Of a stretch of DNA of 64,000 nt, positions 1-10,370 are shown one piece after another (the first letter of the stretch is position 1; every line of letters begins with the position of its first letter). The DNA lies in the NCBI GenBank assembly GCA_030765065.1, contig CM060984.1:97879488-97943487 (forward strand). The letters run 5' to 3'. The notes below the pieces were generated by a model. It was not told the DNA's origin. It searched no databases and saw only the letters and a list, made by a program, of their open reading frames with translations. The translations under genes were made by a program, and so were the position numbers. Source of the stretch: Deroplatys truncata. Taxonomy: Eukaryota > Arthropoda > Insecta > Mantodea > Mantidae.

Positions 1-1122
1 ACAGCAGAATAGGACGCTCCGTGGAACTCACGTACTTCGAACGTGGTCAGGTGATTGGGTGTCACTTGTACCAGAAGTCTGTACGCGAGATTTCAATACT
101 CCTAAACATCTCTAGGTCCACTTTTGCTGATGTGATAGTGAAGTGGAAACATGAAGGGACATATAGGTACAACACAAAAGCGTACAGGTCGAACTCGTCT
201 GTTGATTGACAGAGATCGCCGTCATTTGAAGAGGGTCGTAAAGAGTAATAGGCAGACATCTGTCCAGACCATCACACAGGAATTCCAAACTGCATCAGGA
301 TCCACTCCAAGTACTATGGCAGTTAGGCGTGAGGTGAGAAACCTTAGATTCCATGGTCGAGCTGCTGCTCATAAGCCACACATCACGCAGGAAAATGCCA
401 AACGGCGGCTCGCTTGGGGTAAGGAGCGTCAACATTACACGATTGAACAGTGGCAAAACGTTGTGTGGAGTGCCGAATCACGGTACACAATATGGCGATC
501 CGATGTCAGGGTATGGGTATGGCGAATGCCCGGTGAACGTCATCTACCAGCGTGTGTAGTGCCAACAGTGAAATTCGGAGGTGGTGTTATGGTGAGGTCG
601 TGTTTTTCCTGGATGGGACTTGCATCCCTTGTTGTTTTGCGTGGCACGATCACAGCGAAGGCCTACATTGATATTTTAAGCACCTTCTTGCTTCCCGCTG
701 TTGAAGAGCAATTCGAGGATGGCGATTGCATCTTTCAACACGATCGAGCACCTATTCATACTGCACGGGCTGTGGCGGAGTAGTTACACGACAATAACAT
801 CCCTGTAATGGACTGGCCTGCACAGAGTCCTGACTTGAATCCCATAGAACACCTTTGGGATGTTTTGGAACGCCAACTTCGTGCCAGGCCTCACCGACCT
901 ACATCGATACCTCTCCTCAGTTCCGCACTCCGTGAAGAATATGCTGCCATTCCCCAAGAAACCTTCCAGCACCTGATTGAAAGTATGCCTGCGAGAGTGA
1001 GCGCTATCATCAAGGCTAAGGGTGGGGCAACACCATATTGACTTCCAGCATTACCGACGGAGGGCGCCACGAACTTGTACGTCATTTTCAGCCAGGCGTC
1101 CGGATACTTTTGATCACGTAGT
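1..1122 (+). mobile_element. Tc1-like DNA transposon, left end outside the window
   Basis: The element holds a decayed DD34E transposase and ends at about 1122 in a terminal inverted repeat, seen as GGATACTTTTGATCACGTAG at 1102-1121, of a kind I recognise from insect Tc1-like elements. A TA dinucleotide follows at 1124-1125, as expected for Tc1/mariner target sites. The left inverted repeat is not in the window, so total length cannot be given. Its own transposase is dead, so it could move only in trans. Confidence 0.88.
21..1041 (+). pseudogene. Tc1-family transposase pseudogene (DD34E)
   Basis: In life this would be the cut-and-paste transposase of a Tc1-like element, binding the inverted repeats and cutting and joining DNA with a D,D,E triad. 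The N-terminal helix-turn-helix part is read at 21-170 (FERGQVIGCHLYQKSVREIS). A +1 frameshift at about 155-172 moves reading to the frame of 151-1041 (TTQKRTGRTRLL). The second Asp is at 742-744 (FQHDRAPIHT) and the Glu at 847-849 (NPIEHLWD), 34 residues apart. The first Asp is lost: the usual WSDES reads WSAES with GCC at 472-474. A TAG at 781-783 replaces an expected Trp codon, and the same frame stays open after it to 1041. With a frameshift, a nonsense codon and a lost catalytic residue the gene is inactive. Confidence 0.92.
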
Positions 1123-1125
1123 TTA

Positions 1126-1830
1126 CTTTAAATTCTCCAACTGACTCGTATTTTTCCTCTTAAACCAGAAGGGGATCACGAATTCATTTTGAGATGATGT
1201 ACCCCAATGGCAACTTAAAATCTCGTAAGTACTTTAAGTCCGGGCTTCATAGTTAACCACTGTTAGTACGATTAGTGATAATTAATTGTTCTTCCACACA
1301 AGCCGTGTGTAGGGAAAAATTCAAATCCTGGCTATGGCATTGAATCTTTCACTCTGATTCTACCTTTCCAACCCTGTTATATGAGGAAACACGGCTTGTA
1401 TGAAAGAGAAATTAACTACCAATATCTGCAAATGGGCGGACCTCTTCAAAGAAAAAGCAAGGGCACAGTGGTCTAGATTCGCAGATGCAGGAAGAGTTGG
1501 AGTAGGATGGAGAGTCAGCTGTGCACTACATTGTAACAGATAGATATCAGACAGTGTTAACAGTGCATTACATAACACAACAGCCAGTGCAACAGACGTT
1601 TTCAGACGGTGTAACAGTGCATTACATAGACAAAACAGTCAATGTAACAGACAGATACTAGTGTAACAGACAAATGTCAATGACCCACGATTACTTCTTA
1701 CGGAGTAACTCACCGTGAGAGATATGTAAAAGAGCTTTACTCCTCTACAGAGAGGCCTTTGCCCTTAAAGGCACACATCAGGCTTCATTCAGTCTTCTTG
1801 GTTTTCTTCAGTCTTGAGGTACACGCCACG
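1126..1830. other. Intergenic stretch with a short tandem duplication
   Basis: No gene is visible. At about 1545-1599 and 1600-1654 a unit of about 55 bp is repeated with changes (both contain CAGTGCATTACATA and end in AACAGACG or AACAGACA); a third partial unit runs to about 1685. The rest is featureless AT-rich DNA. Confidence 0.5.
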
Positions 1831-1832
1831 TA

Positions 1833-2490
1833 CGAGACGTGTTTTTAAAGTAAGAACCGTTTTAATATTTTACCGCTGCAGCGTTCGCGATTTTGAGCAT
1901 GCACGATCGCTTCCTCCATTCATTAGGAATCCAGACGCAGCTGTGAGCGATCGTGACTTTGTTTTTTCCTGAAGTTAGAGCATTTCGAAATGTTCAAAAC
2001 AATCGAACGACCCATCGACTGTGAAGTCAGATCAGCGATTCGTTTTTTTGAATGCGAGAACTGTTACACCAGTAAACATTCATCGCCAATTGTGTGAGGT
2101 TTATGAGGAAGCAGTAATGACTGACAATGCCCAGTCACACACAGCCAAATAAACTCAAGATCTGTCGCATCGTTTGCGTGGGAACAATTCGACCATCCTT
2201 CTTGCAGTGCGGATTTGACATCAAGCGATTTTCATCGTTTCTTCATTTGAAGAAATTCCTTGTTGGAAAACATTTCAACGATGGTGTTGTAAAACAAGAA
2301 GGCAAACTTGGCTTTCATCACAGCGGCATCATTCTTTGACGAGACATACAAAAACTAGTTACAAGTATCAGAATAACGGCAGTGAGTATGTGGAGAAGTA
2401 GTGTAAGGTATAAGGTAATGAATGATAATAAAGTATTTGGAAAATGTTCTTTTGTTTGTTTGTTTTTTTGTACTTTAAGAACACGCCTCG
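1833..2490 (+). mobile_element. Internally deleted mariner element (658 bp)
   Basis: It is bounded by inverted repeats: left CGAGACGTGTTTTTAAAGTA from 1833; right, read on the other strand from 2490, CGAGGCGTGTTCTTAAAGTA. Each is flanked by TA (1831-1832 and 2491-2492). Inside are an N-terminal and a C-terminal piece of a mariner transposase joined without the middle (see 1989-2435). The length, about half of a 1.3-kb mariner, fits an internal deletion. It shares its inverted-repeat type and coding family with the element at 9824-10278. Confidence 0.85.
1989..2435 (+). pseudogene. Mariner transposase remnant, N-terminus fused to C-terminus
   Basis: Reading from 1989 gives FKTIERPIDCEVRSAIRF, the start of the insect mariner group whose transposase opens with this type of motif, up to about 2115 (CEVYEEAVM). 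It is followed at once by TDNAQSHTAK, the region of the second catalytic Asp, at 2117-2146. The helix-turn-helix linker and first catalytic Asp are therefore missing. The C-terminal LHLKKFLVGKHFND part lies at 2240-2283, and a degraded KYQNNGSEYVEK-like tail ends near 2421. At least one in-frame stop and several frameshifts are present. It cannot encode a working protein. Confidence 0.82.
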
Positions 2491-2492
2491 TA

Positions 2493-3869
2493 GCTACTGA
2501 CAATTGTAATAAGCAGCGACGTGAATTCTTAAAGCGGTAACGTTCATAAAACTACGAGGAGAGCATCTTCAGAAGTACTGATCGCAATCTTGCAGCATTC
2601 CAAATATATAAGGCTGCTATGCTATGTTCTATGAAATATTTCCCTAGAAATTCTCGTCAGTTCATGCTCCAGTAACTTTTATTTCCAACTTGCTGCACTC
2701 ATAGCATATTTCAGCGATTCATACGAAGCAGCATATTGTAATAACTTTCACCTCATTTATCAGGCAGTGATGATAGCACATGGTTCTAAAAAGTACATTG
2801 CTACCATAATCGTAACGATAATGATGACATAATTTACGTTACAGCTTATGTATCGATTTCTATGCATGGCGTGAACAAAACGTCGTAAATTTCCCATTAA
2901 CTTCAGTTCATAAATTTTAATGAGATGTTAGCATAAAAGACTAAAATGGTTTTTGGATACTCTCCCTATTCCTGATGTCGTCATAACATTACCATAAAGA
3001 TCTGTTTTTCCGTTTACTAAGATGAAAAACAAGTTAAATATTTGCGAATAGTAATTGATATAATAAAGTTATGGTTAAAAGATAGATGTTTTTATAATAA
3101 AATAAAGTGGATTATTCGGCGCTACAAGGTTGGCTTTCTTAAATCTTAAATGACGACTTAATTAATTTAAGTTTTCTATATTTTTATAAAATTATTTTAC
3201 AGCATTATAAAAGACATCTTTCATGGTGAATTCTAGGAGATCTATCCCTTAAAACTGCAATTTCCTAAAGCCCCATTACATTCATAACAGCGGATCAAAA
3301 ATACGATTATATTTATGAAATTGGGACTGAAATATGGGGTTTAATGTGTATCTTCTCAACTTCCCAACAATAGGCTTACAAATTCTGAAAACGTCGCGTG
3401 GTCTGTTACAGTACCTTTAAGTCTTGGAAACTTTAGATAGCTTAGTAACTCCCATAGTTAAACGCTCCTTAATTTTAAAATTAAGGAAAAGCATAATTGA
3501 TATCCATATTCAAAGGCATAGAGACAAAACTGGAGGATATGAAGATTCTCTACCTTCCAAGCTACCAATTTAAATCTTTTGGGCTTGGGTTGTCCGTAAT
3601 CATGCGAAAAATAATTTTGTCAGTTAATAATTATTACCAGACATAGGCATTCTTAAGCAGGCTTCAAGTTATCTGCACTGAAAGCAAAGACTGAAAAACA
3701 ACAGAGGCCTAGGGTGAATGAGAGGCAGGTAAAAATTGGTCCCAGTTGGATATAGAGAGATTAGATTGGCAATGTCCTATTGCTATGCATTGTCGCTGGT
3801 GAAGTCGACTTTGCGCGCGGTCGCGTCACTGATTTTGAGAGGAGTGACCTCGTATGGGTGGAATGGGCG
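2493..3869. other. AT-rich intergenic DNA, nothing recognised
   Basis: About 1.4 kb with no open frame of note and no match to the repeat families elsewhere in the window. Confidence 0.5.
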
Positions 3870-3870
3870 C

Positions 3871-3883
3871 GCGCACACACACA

Positions 3884-3931
<48 letters not shown>
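3871..3931. repeat. (CA)n microsatellite
   Basis: A run of about 30 CA units with one interruption (ACTCAC), preceded by a short GCGCGC stretch. An open frame across it (HTHTHTHT) is an artefact of the repeat. Confidence 0.97.
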
Positions 3932-3932
<1 letters not shown>

Positions 3933-4479
3933 CTTTGTGATGATGTGAAGTGTTGATTTAATCAGTAAATTTATAACGTGATTTTCAAACCAATGTAATG
4001 GCCAACACGTATGTGGCATTAGGGTGCAATTTCTCTTATAGTAAGAGGAAAAAAACAAGTAAAATAAGTTGTTTCAATACCCATAGTTTACCTATTTAAG
4101 CCACATTTCGGCGGTAAACCTCATGAAATATGTCACGTGCTAACAGAACAACTCTATATTGTTGATTAATTTTAGGTTTCCAACTCGAAAAGACCTAAGA
4201 GAAGCAGGGCAAAGGCAACATATAGAAAAAATTGGTATCCCACTCCGGCTTCTGCTGTGTGCGCCCAGCACTTTGAACCCAAGGGTTCGGATCTAACACA
4301 TTTTATATAAAGAGTTACTTAGTAACTGCTTCATTCTTGAGCTCAAAATTAATAGAAACAGATTTTAAATTGCCGTCAGACTAGCGCATTATACACACAA
4401 GTAACACTGCCTATAATTTGTATATAGATTAAGTTATAACTAGTTATCGTGCATACACTTTATACCTTTACATTCTTTG
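3932..4479. other. Intergenic DNA, nothing recognised
   Basis: AT-rich sequence with no gene or clear repeat. A weak B-box-like TTTGAACCCAAGGG at about 4271-4284 is not enough to call a SINE. Confidence 0.4.
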
Positions 4480-4639
4480 GTCCGAGTGCTGTCTGCAAAC
4501 GCCAAAAGAATGTATGAGGGATGGGGAATGGTTGGTTATGTACAACCCCTCTGCCTATAGTCCAATGACAGTTCAACCTTACAACCCTCCATTCTGGCTT
4601 TAATGCTTAAAATTTCTATGCCTGATAATTATATATATA

Positions 4640-5035
4640 TATATATATGTAAAGTATGCTCGGCTTATATTTTAGCTTTGCAAGCATTCTCTGTCGAGAA
4701 ACAAATCCATTCACCACGGAATACATGTATATTGTTTATTCCATGGCATTCCCAACGAGAAGTGAAAGCCATCATGTGTATCATATTATAAATCTAATAT
4801 GTATGCCGGACCTTCTAAATAATCTTGTCTTTTAGTTGTTTATAAGTTTAGGATTGACAGCTGTCTTATAATATATGTATGTCGGAAAAAACACTGCTTT
4901 TCAATGGTGATATAATTATCAAAATCGATTTAATTTCTCCGGACACATACATACGTACATGCATGCATGCATACATACACACACACAAACATACACATAC
5001 ACACATACACGTTTTCTCTTTATACCTATTATACA
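4640..5035 (+). repeat. R2 repeat, diverged partial copy
   Basis: It shares a series of blocks in the same order with 37205-38300 and 48700-48930: a CATGGCATTC block (4742 here, about 38057 in the second copy), then GGGCTTTTCAAT-like and ACACATTTTCTCTCTTTA-like blocks. Conservation is low. A TA run (about 4627-4649) and a CATA/CA tract (about 4947-5010) are expanded here. Confidence 0.55.
4947..5010. repeat. (CATA)n/(CA)n microsatellite tract
   Basis: Alternating ACATACATACG, CATGCATG and ACACACA units. In the related R2 copies the position is only a short CACACATACGCAC-like stretch. Confidence 0.85.
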
Positions 5036-5602
5036 ACGCATTTCACATAAGAATTGTCCTGTCGCTCAGCAGATGTGGTTCGGATAGCCAGAGATCTCAC
5101 TGCAGAGTGACCGAATTAACTAACTTTGTTGTGATCCGTGTTCACATAATTAAAGTTACAATTACAATGAAAATAAGCCTTATCACAACAGATGTTGGGA
5201 ATGCCCTCCTTCTACATCCGTACATCACTGGCACATTTTTTATCAACGGCCTTTTACGTCTTGCAGTTCAGTTTCCAAAAGAATTAATTTCTCTGCAGAT
5301 ATTTTGTTGTAGTTCTTCTAATGGACTGTAGATTTACCTATATAGGTACTTTATTCTTCAAGTTTCATCATATTAAAAATGACAATTGAGACCTGGATAC
5401 CGTGCGGGCCACAATCCCTTAATAATTACTCAAATTTCAAAAAGTTGTCGAATTAAATTTAATAACTCTGCGCTTTCAGAATCTTGCTGAAAATATCCAG
5501 ACTGACATTCAAGATAGATCAATTGTTCCAAAAATAGTGTGAGAATGTCATTCGTGTAACATTCTGCACTTATAGTATCTATAAAAACTATTGTTTGTTG
5601 TA
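5036..5602. other. Intergenic DNA, nothing recognised
   Basis: No repeat-family match and no coding signal. The 150-codon open frame that ends at 5331 starts in, and is carried by, the adjacent microsatellite. Confidence 0.45.
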
Positions 5603-6131
5603 ACCGAGTGGGATAGCTCCAGCTGCAACGCATGTGGCCCGCCTTCCGGATATCCCGGATCTATCCCCGGCGATCCTCCAATTTTGGGGGATTTTTCCAG
5701 GTGACCAGGCGAATTCTGGAATGGCTTCTTTCAATCTCCAAATTTCCAGTCCCTCTATTTCCTTCCATTAATCATTTCGTTCATCCTTAATCCGTCTAGT
5801 CTGTTTCAGGATTGGAAGTGTCGGCGATGGTGTTTCGGTGCTACGTGGCAGGGGAAAAGGATGCTCTCTGTGAACTTTCTCTGTTCCTCGGCCTTAGGCT
5901 GGTTGCCGGATATAAGGGTCCCCATTTGGGTCGGGTCCCCGGTCTGCCTGTCCGTCTGCCGGGCGTTAATATCGAGAAACTAGAGATCCTGTCATTGCTG
6001 TGACGTCACCCCTGGTTCCAGCCGTCCGGTGTCTCCCTTCAACTCATCCCTTCCTCCCGGTGGCGCCCTGTCTGGGCGGATTCAGCAGATCAGTACCGAG
6101 TCTCCTCCGCTTCACAATCCAATCCAATCCA
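5603..6131 (+). mobile_element. SINE-A copy (tRNA-headed, about 530 bp)
   Basis: It begins ACCGAGTGGGATAGCTC (A-box-like) with a degraded B-box (CCCGGATCTATCCCCGG) about 50 nt on, the layout of a tRNA-derived internal Pol III promoter. The body carries the blocks shared with other SINE-A copies: CCAGGCGAATTCTGG, CTGTTTCAGGATTG, GTGGCAGGGG. The 3' end is a short AATCC run (CAATCCAATCCAATCC, about 6117-6132). It encodes no protein and would depend on a LINE reverse transcriptase. Confidence 0.75.
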
Positions 6132-6132
6132 G

Positions 6133-6921
6133 TTTTTCTGTAGTATGCTGTACTCATTTACCACGAACCATACCCCGGTTTTCTTGTCATGTAAATTGGG
6201 TTTCTCTAAGCTCAAGTACTGATTATTCTGCGTTGAATTATAACCATGTAAAACGAATCACGTTTCGTCAGGACAAATTATTACATTTGGATTATTTACT
6301 TCATCATTAACATTCCTCAAAATCCAGTCGCACAATGTATATGACCCTTTTTCATTGTCACTCCTATATTCCACGCTCTAGCACTCCATACGCGTGGGTT
6401 CTGTTCCAATTCTGTTATTAACATTCTTGTTAACGACGCAGACTACTCCATCTGGAAAACAGCTGTAAGCGGTGTACGATAAGTTTGAATTGCGCAAGAG
6501 TGAGTTCTGGAACTTCGATAAGTTGTCGCTCGCCTAGCGGGAACAAGCAACATACTCAGAACATTTATATGGTTGTATACCAGGAACATAAAACAAGTAT
6601 GTAACACGTCTGGAACGGTATGAACATAAAATTGTTGCTGGACTTGTCTCAAACTAATCGGAACACGTTCAGAACGCAAGTTCTGTAAAAAAAAGTCGCC
6701 AGTGGAAAGGCATCTTGCAAGTTATTAATGATGTTTTCTAACATCAAGCTTCATAGTTACGCAATGCAAGTCGAGGGTTTGAAAGGTGGCTCATGCGACC
6801 TGCAACACGCCTACGCGCTGCTAGGACAGTATTCAATTCATCACAGGCACAATGTTGCCAGGTGTATCACCATGCAGGACTATTTAATAATTCTTGTAGA
6901 AACAATAGGAGTGAAACGTAC
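6133..6921. other. Intergenic DNA, nothing recognised
   Basis: No gene or repeat family is identified. Open frames of 78-79 codons show no recognisable motif. Confidence 0.45.
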
Positions 6922-6923
6922 TA

Positions 6924-8195
6924 CGTGGCCGATACTGGAAGTTTTTAGAAAATTAAACAATGATTAGTTTTAAAAATATTAAATGGTTTTATTGTTTTTC
7001 AAAATATTTCCCTTTAACATCTATAAATTTTTGCAATGATGCCACTCTTCTGAAGCACTTCAGAAACCAGCTTTTTATAATGTTCTATTGTTTCATCTGA
7101 TGACGCAGAAGCGATTGCACGCATTTTATCTTTAATTTTTGGAAACAAAAATGAATCGCAAGTTGCTAGGTCAGGGGTGTATGGTGGATGATCCATGGTC
7201 CTGACGTTTAGGGGATTCAGATACTCAGTTGTATTTTTACTGTAAGCGACGATGCATTTCGCGGTGAAACTTTATTTTTCCTTTTGGGCGTTTTTCACAA
7301 ACTATTTTTCAAAAAAATTCGCTGAAAACAGACATTTGTGTACCAATCGACAGTAACGGCAATTCTGTCTTCTAATTCTATAGTAGCAATATGGTCCATT
7401 TTAGAAAATAAAGAAAACAAAAAAACTAGCAATCATCTTCTTACCAGCACTGCGAATTTCTCGGACTTTTGTAGACTTAGATTTGCTCTAAAGACCCATT
7501 CAGACAATTGACTTTTATTTTCAATTCATAACACTAAATCCAAGATTCATCACCAGTAATGATATTTCAAATCAAATTTGAAGTGCTCCTTGGAATTTTT
7601 TCACAGCTTTTCCTGCGCCAATCAATCCGTTTTTATTTTTGGTCGGAAGTAAGTTTTTGTGGAATAAATCGACAACAAAGTTTTCTCATGTCTGACTGTT
7701 GGTGTAAAATGTTTTGGATTTGACTCATACCAGTTCCCAATGTCGCCCGAATAAATTAATAAGAGGTCCGTCAATCTTCTTCAACCTTTGCTGCAACAGG
7801 GGCAATATTTTCATCATTAATAGCAGTTCTTGGTCGTCCTTCACGAAATTCATTAAAAAAATGATCTCTTTTGAATTCGCTGTACCAACTATAAATTGTT
7901 GCCTTAGATGGGGCTGCTTCACCAAGTGCTTTTCTAAGCCGATCTTCACATTGTTTTGGCGTTAATGACGATTTAAAATCGTAAAATATCATAGCTTGGA
8001 AATGTTCTCCTGTCAAATTCATTTTTGGGTGAATACAGAATCTTTAAATGATGATAATTAACAAACTATTAGAGCAAATCGAACAAACTACACGCCAATC
8101 AACTCGAAAAATATTAGACAGTGGCTGTCAAATGTAAACAAATTTCATTTGTGTTTAGAAACATGGCATTCTAAAAATTTTAAGTATTGCCCTCG
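6924..8195 (-). mobile_element. Mariner element of near-full length (1272 bp), defunct
   Basis: Terminal inverted repeats can be aligned over about 30 bp with roughly 8 mismatches: left CGTGGCCGATACTGG from 6924; right, on the minus strand from 8195, CGAGGGCAATACTTA. Both are flanked by TA (6922-6923, 8196-8197). The length is almost the same as the mariner at 46921-48191 (1271 bp). The transposase lies on the minus strand and is broken. Confidence 0.85.
7014..8022 (-). pseudogene. Mariner transposase pseudogene (DD34D type)
   Basis: The gene starts at ATG 8022 with MNLTGEHFQAMIFYDFKSSL, a typical mariner N-terminus, then a helix-turn-helix region (APSKATIYSWYSEFKRD) to about 7840. The first catalytic Asp is in GDESW (codon 7549-7551), followed by TAG where Tyr is usual. 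The second Asp region is damaged near 7250. The third lies in PDLATCDSFLF (codon 7155-7157). The C-terminal part ends at 7014. Several frameshifts (one near 7770-7850) and stops make it non-functional. The frame at 7725-7949 is part of the same gene after a frameshift. Confidence 0.85.
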
Positions 8196-8197
8196 TA

Positions 8198-8992
8198 TTA
8201 GATAGAATTTGTTACAGTTATCCTAGTTTTGCAGGTTTAGTTGCTGCATGGTTTTACATTGTGAATATAAGTGTGTAAAAGATTAAAATGTTTATCATAC
8301 GAACCTTCCTAGTGCAGCCAAATGGATTGCACTTTTTTGCTGAACTGTGAGAAAAAATCTTTATGGCATTTTTCGTTTAGTAAGTAGGCTGTTTCATTCT
8401 AGTTAGAAGTCCATTTTTTTTCCCAGCTGAGCTGCCCTAGTTAAATGCATTTCTTATGAGAAGGACCTTTGGAGATCGTTTTCGAAAGCCGAGGATATTT
8501 CGCGGCAAAGATTCACGCGCAACATCTGCAAACAAACTTGTATGTATTGCACAGACACGTAAAAAGAAATAAAAGTATTCTCTGTTGGGCTTGGGTAAAC
8601 ACACAGATGGTCAACAACATCCAAGGTTTGTATTAATAATGTTATGTGGGATGTAGACGGCAAGAAAAGAAAGTAGTGACGCAGAAATCAAAGTGAGAGA
8701 AAGGGCTACAGCAAATGATGATTTATGGAGCACACTGGCTCAGAATAAAAATCCAGCTAGCTCCCCGGAGCTAATCCCGTGTCTCTCTAGGGACCTACAC
8801 ACTTCACTTCTGTAACTTCTCTGAGAATCGGATAATGCAATGTATACCCCGATATCTCAGCGTAGGGCAATGGATTAGTTGGGGCGAAGTTTGTGTTAAA
8901 TGAGCGCAGAGCACCGTGTCTAAGCTAACGACTGAGTGGCAGTAAACGTTTGCGAGGGAGATTTAGATACAAAGGTGATTTAATAACCGCTA
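8198..8992. other. Intergenic DNA, nothing recognised
   Basis: No coding signal or repeat match in about 800 bp between the mariner and the hAT element. Confidence 0.45.
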
Positions 8993-9000
8993 GTTATAAT

Positions 9001-9727
9001 TAGATATCGGATTTATATGCACTAAAAATATATGCAGGCATTTATGTTGTCAAATTCTTTCAAGTATGCTCAATTATTTCAAAAATATGCACCAATCATG
9101 CAGTAAACTTGTTCAATTTGGCACATAAAAACTTACATTCTTCCTTAGACATCGTTCCGACCGTTGTAATTTGATTTGCAGTATTCAATGATCATTTTAT
9201 CCAAATACTTAATAACGTTTATCGGTTAACATAACTTTATATGCTGAGAAACATCTTTCGACGACTGCGAATGTTATCGGGCAAAAATTGAAAGCACTTA
9301 TTACTTCTGGGAATACCTTTTCAGGAAACATTACGTTTTCACATTGAAGATATTTATTTAGAGAAGAAAAACTTACATTTTAGGGTTTATCCTTAAAGTA
9401 CTGCAGAATTTACTGTTTTATTTCCCTACATAGCTTAAATGAGCATTCTCATGTTTATTCTGAACTTCATTGAGGAAAATGATATGGGCGTCTCCATAGT
9501 AAGAATACCATTTTGTCACTAAAGGGTTTGAATATGGATTTTAAAATTTAAAAATAAAGGTGTTCTATGCCCGATAAAGGGAACAATGGTGAAATATGCA
9601 GTTATATGCACTATAAAGATTTACATACAAGCGTACAGAATATGAAACATATTGCAAAATTTAGTTCCGTATTACAAGTAAATATCTGTACAAACTAAAT
9701 ATGCATTTACATCAAATCCGATGTCTA
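9001..9727 (-). mobile_element. Short hAT element with 8-bp target duplication
   Basis: An identical octamer GTTATAAT flanks it at 8993-9000 and 9728-9735, the target-duplication length of hAT transposons. The termini are inverted: left TAGATATCGGATTTATATGC; right, read inwards, TAGACATCGGATTTGATGTA. Subterminal ATGCA-type motifs recur near both ends. It is 727 bp, far below an autonomous hAT (usually 2.5-4 kb), so it is an internally deleted copy. It keeps a piece of transposase on the minus strand. Confidence 0.85.
9190..9365 (-). pseudogene. hAT transposase C-terminal (dimerisation) fragment
   Basis: The minus strand from about 9365 reads LNKYLQCENVMFPEKVFPEV, then FAVVERCFSAYKVMLTDKRY, ending in a stop near 9218. 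VERCFSAYK...LTDKR matches the conserved hAT C-terminal signature (usually VERSFS.Y..IL.D.R). A further piece upstream at about 9400-9530 (YSYYGDAHIIFLNEVQNKHE) may belong to the same gene but is separated by stops. The DDE catalytic core is absent, so the fragment is inactive. Confidence 0.75.
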
Positions 9728-9823
9728 GTTATAATAATGTGGCGTGCCAACGATCTTCGTTTGCAGCTCTTCAGATGGAAAGCACCTCTTTCATCACACC
9801 ACTAAAAACGAAGCAGTGACATA

Positions 9824-10278
9824 CGAGGCGTATTTTTAAAGTAAGTGCCGATAATTGTTTAAAAAATATCAGAATATTACTTTCCAAATACTTTATTATT
9901 ATCCACTACCTTACAACTTACACTATTTCTCTACACGGTCACCGCCATTATTTAAGCACTTGCACATAATCGTTGTTGAAATGTTTTCCACCAAGGATTT
10001 TTTTACGAAGAAGAAACAGATGAAAATCACTTGGTGCCAAATCCGGACTGTTGTGAAACAAGAAGTTCAGACTTGGCTTTCATCACAGGCGGCATCATTC
10101 TTTGGTGAAGGCATACAAAACTGGTTTCCCTTTACGATAAGTGCCTGAATAAGGCGGTGACTATGTGGAGAAGTAGTGTGAGGTGTGAGGTAATGAACGA
10201 TAATAAAGTATTTGGAAAATAATGGATTGTTAATTTATAAAAAGTCATCGTAGGTAGATACTTTAAAAACACTCATCG
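9824..10278. mobile_element. Palindromic (foldback) mariner derivative
   Basis: Both ends carry the same kind of inverted repeat as the element at 1833-2490, flanked by TA at 9822-9823 and 10279-10280. The arms stay complementary well beyond the inverted repeat: about 9877-9960, read on the minus strand, matches about 10140-10225 (both contain AATAAAGTATTTGGAAA and GGCGGTGA). The left arm holds a minus-strand transposase piece with the third catalytic motif (PDLAPSDFHLFLLRKK, about 10048-9990). The right arm holds a plus-strand C-terminal piece (KQEVQTWLSSQAASFFGEGI, about 10060-10119). So both ends derive from the 3' end of one mariner type. Confidence 0.8.
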
Positions 10279-10282
10279 TATG

Positions 10283-10370
10283 AATGGCTCAGGTGTCTAT
10301 GGCTCGCATTCCGGAGGCAGTTGGTTCAAAATTCATGTTCCTACCAGCCAATTTGACTGCTTTCCTCTTT
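10283..10370 (+). repeat. Degraded tRNA-like SINE head
   Basis: ATGGCTCAGGTGTCTATGGC followed about 35 nt later by GTTGGTTCAAAATTC resembles an A-box/B-box pair. The body of a SINE is not recognised because R1 begins at 10371. Confidence 0.4.

Noticed and set aside
3736..3948. 70-codon open frame with a His-Thr repeat
   Set aside because: It is the translation of the (CA)n microsatellite; no upstream coding signal.
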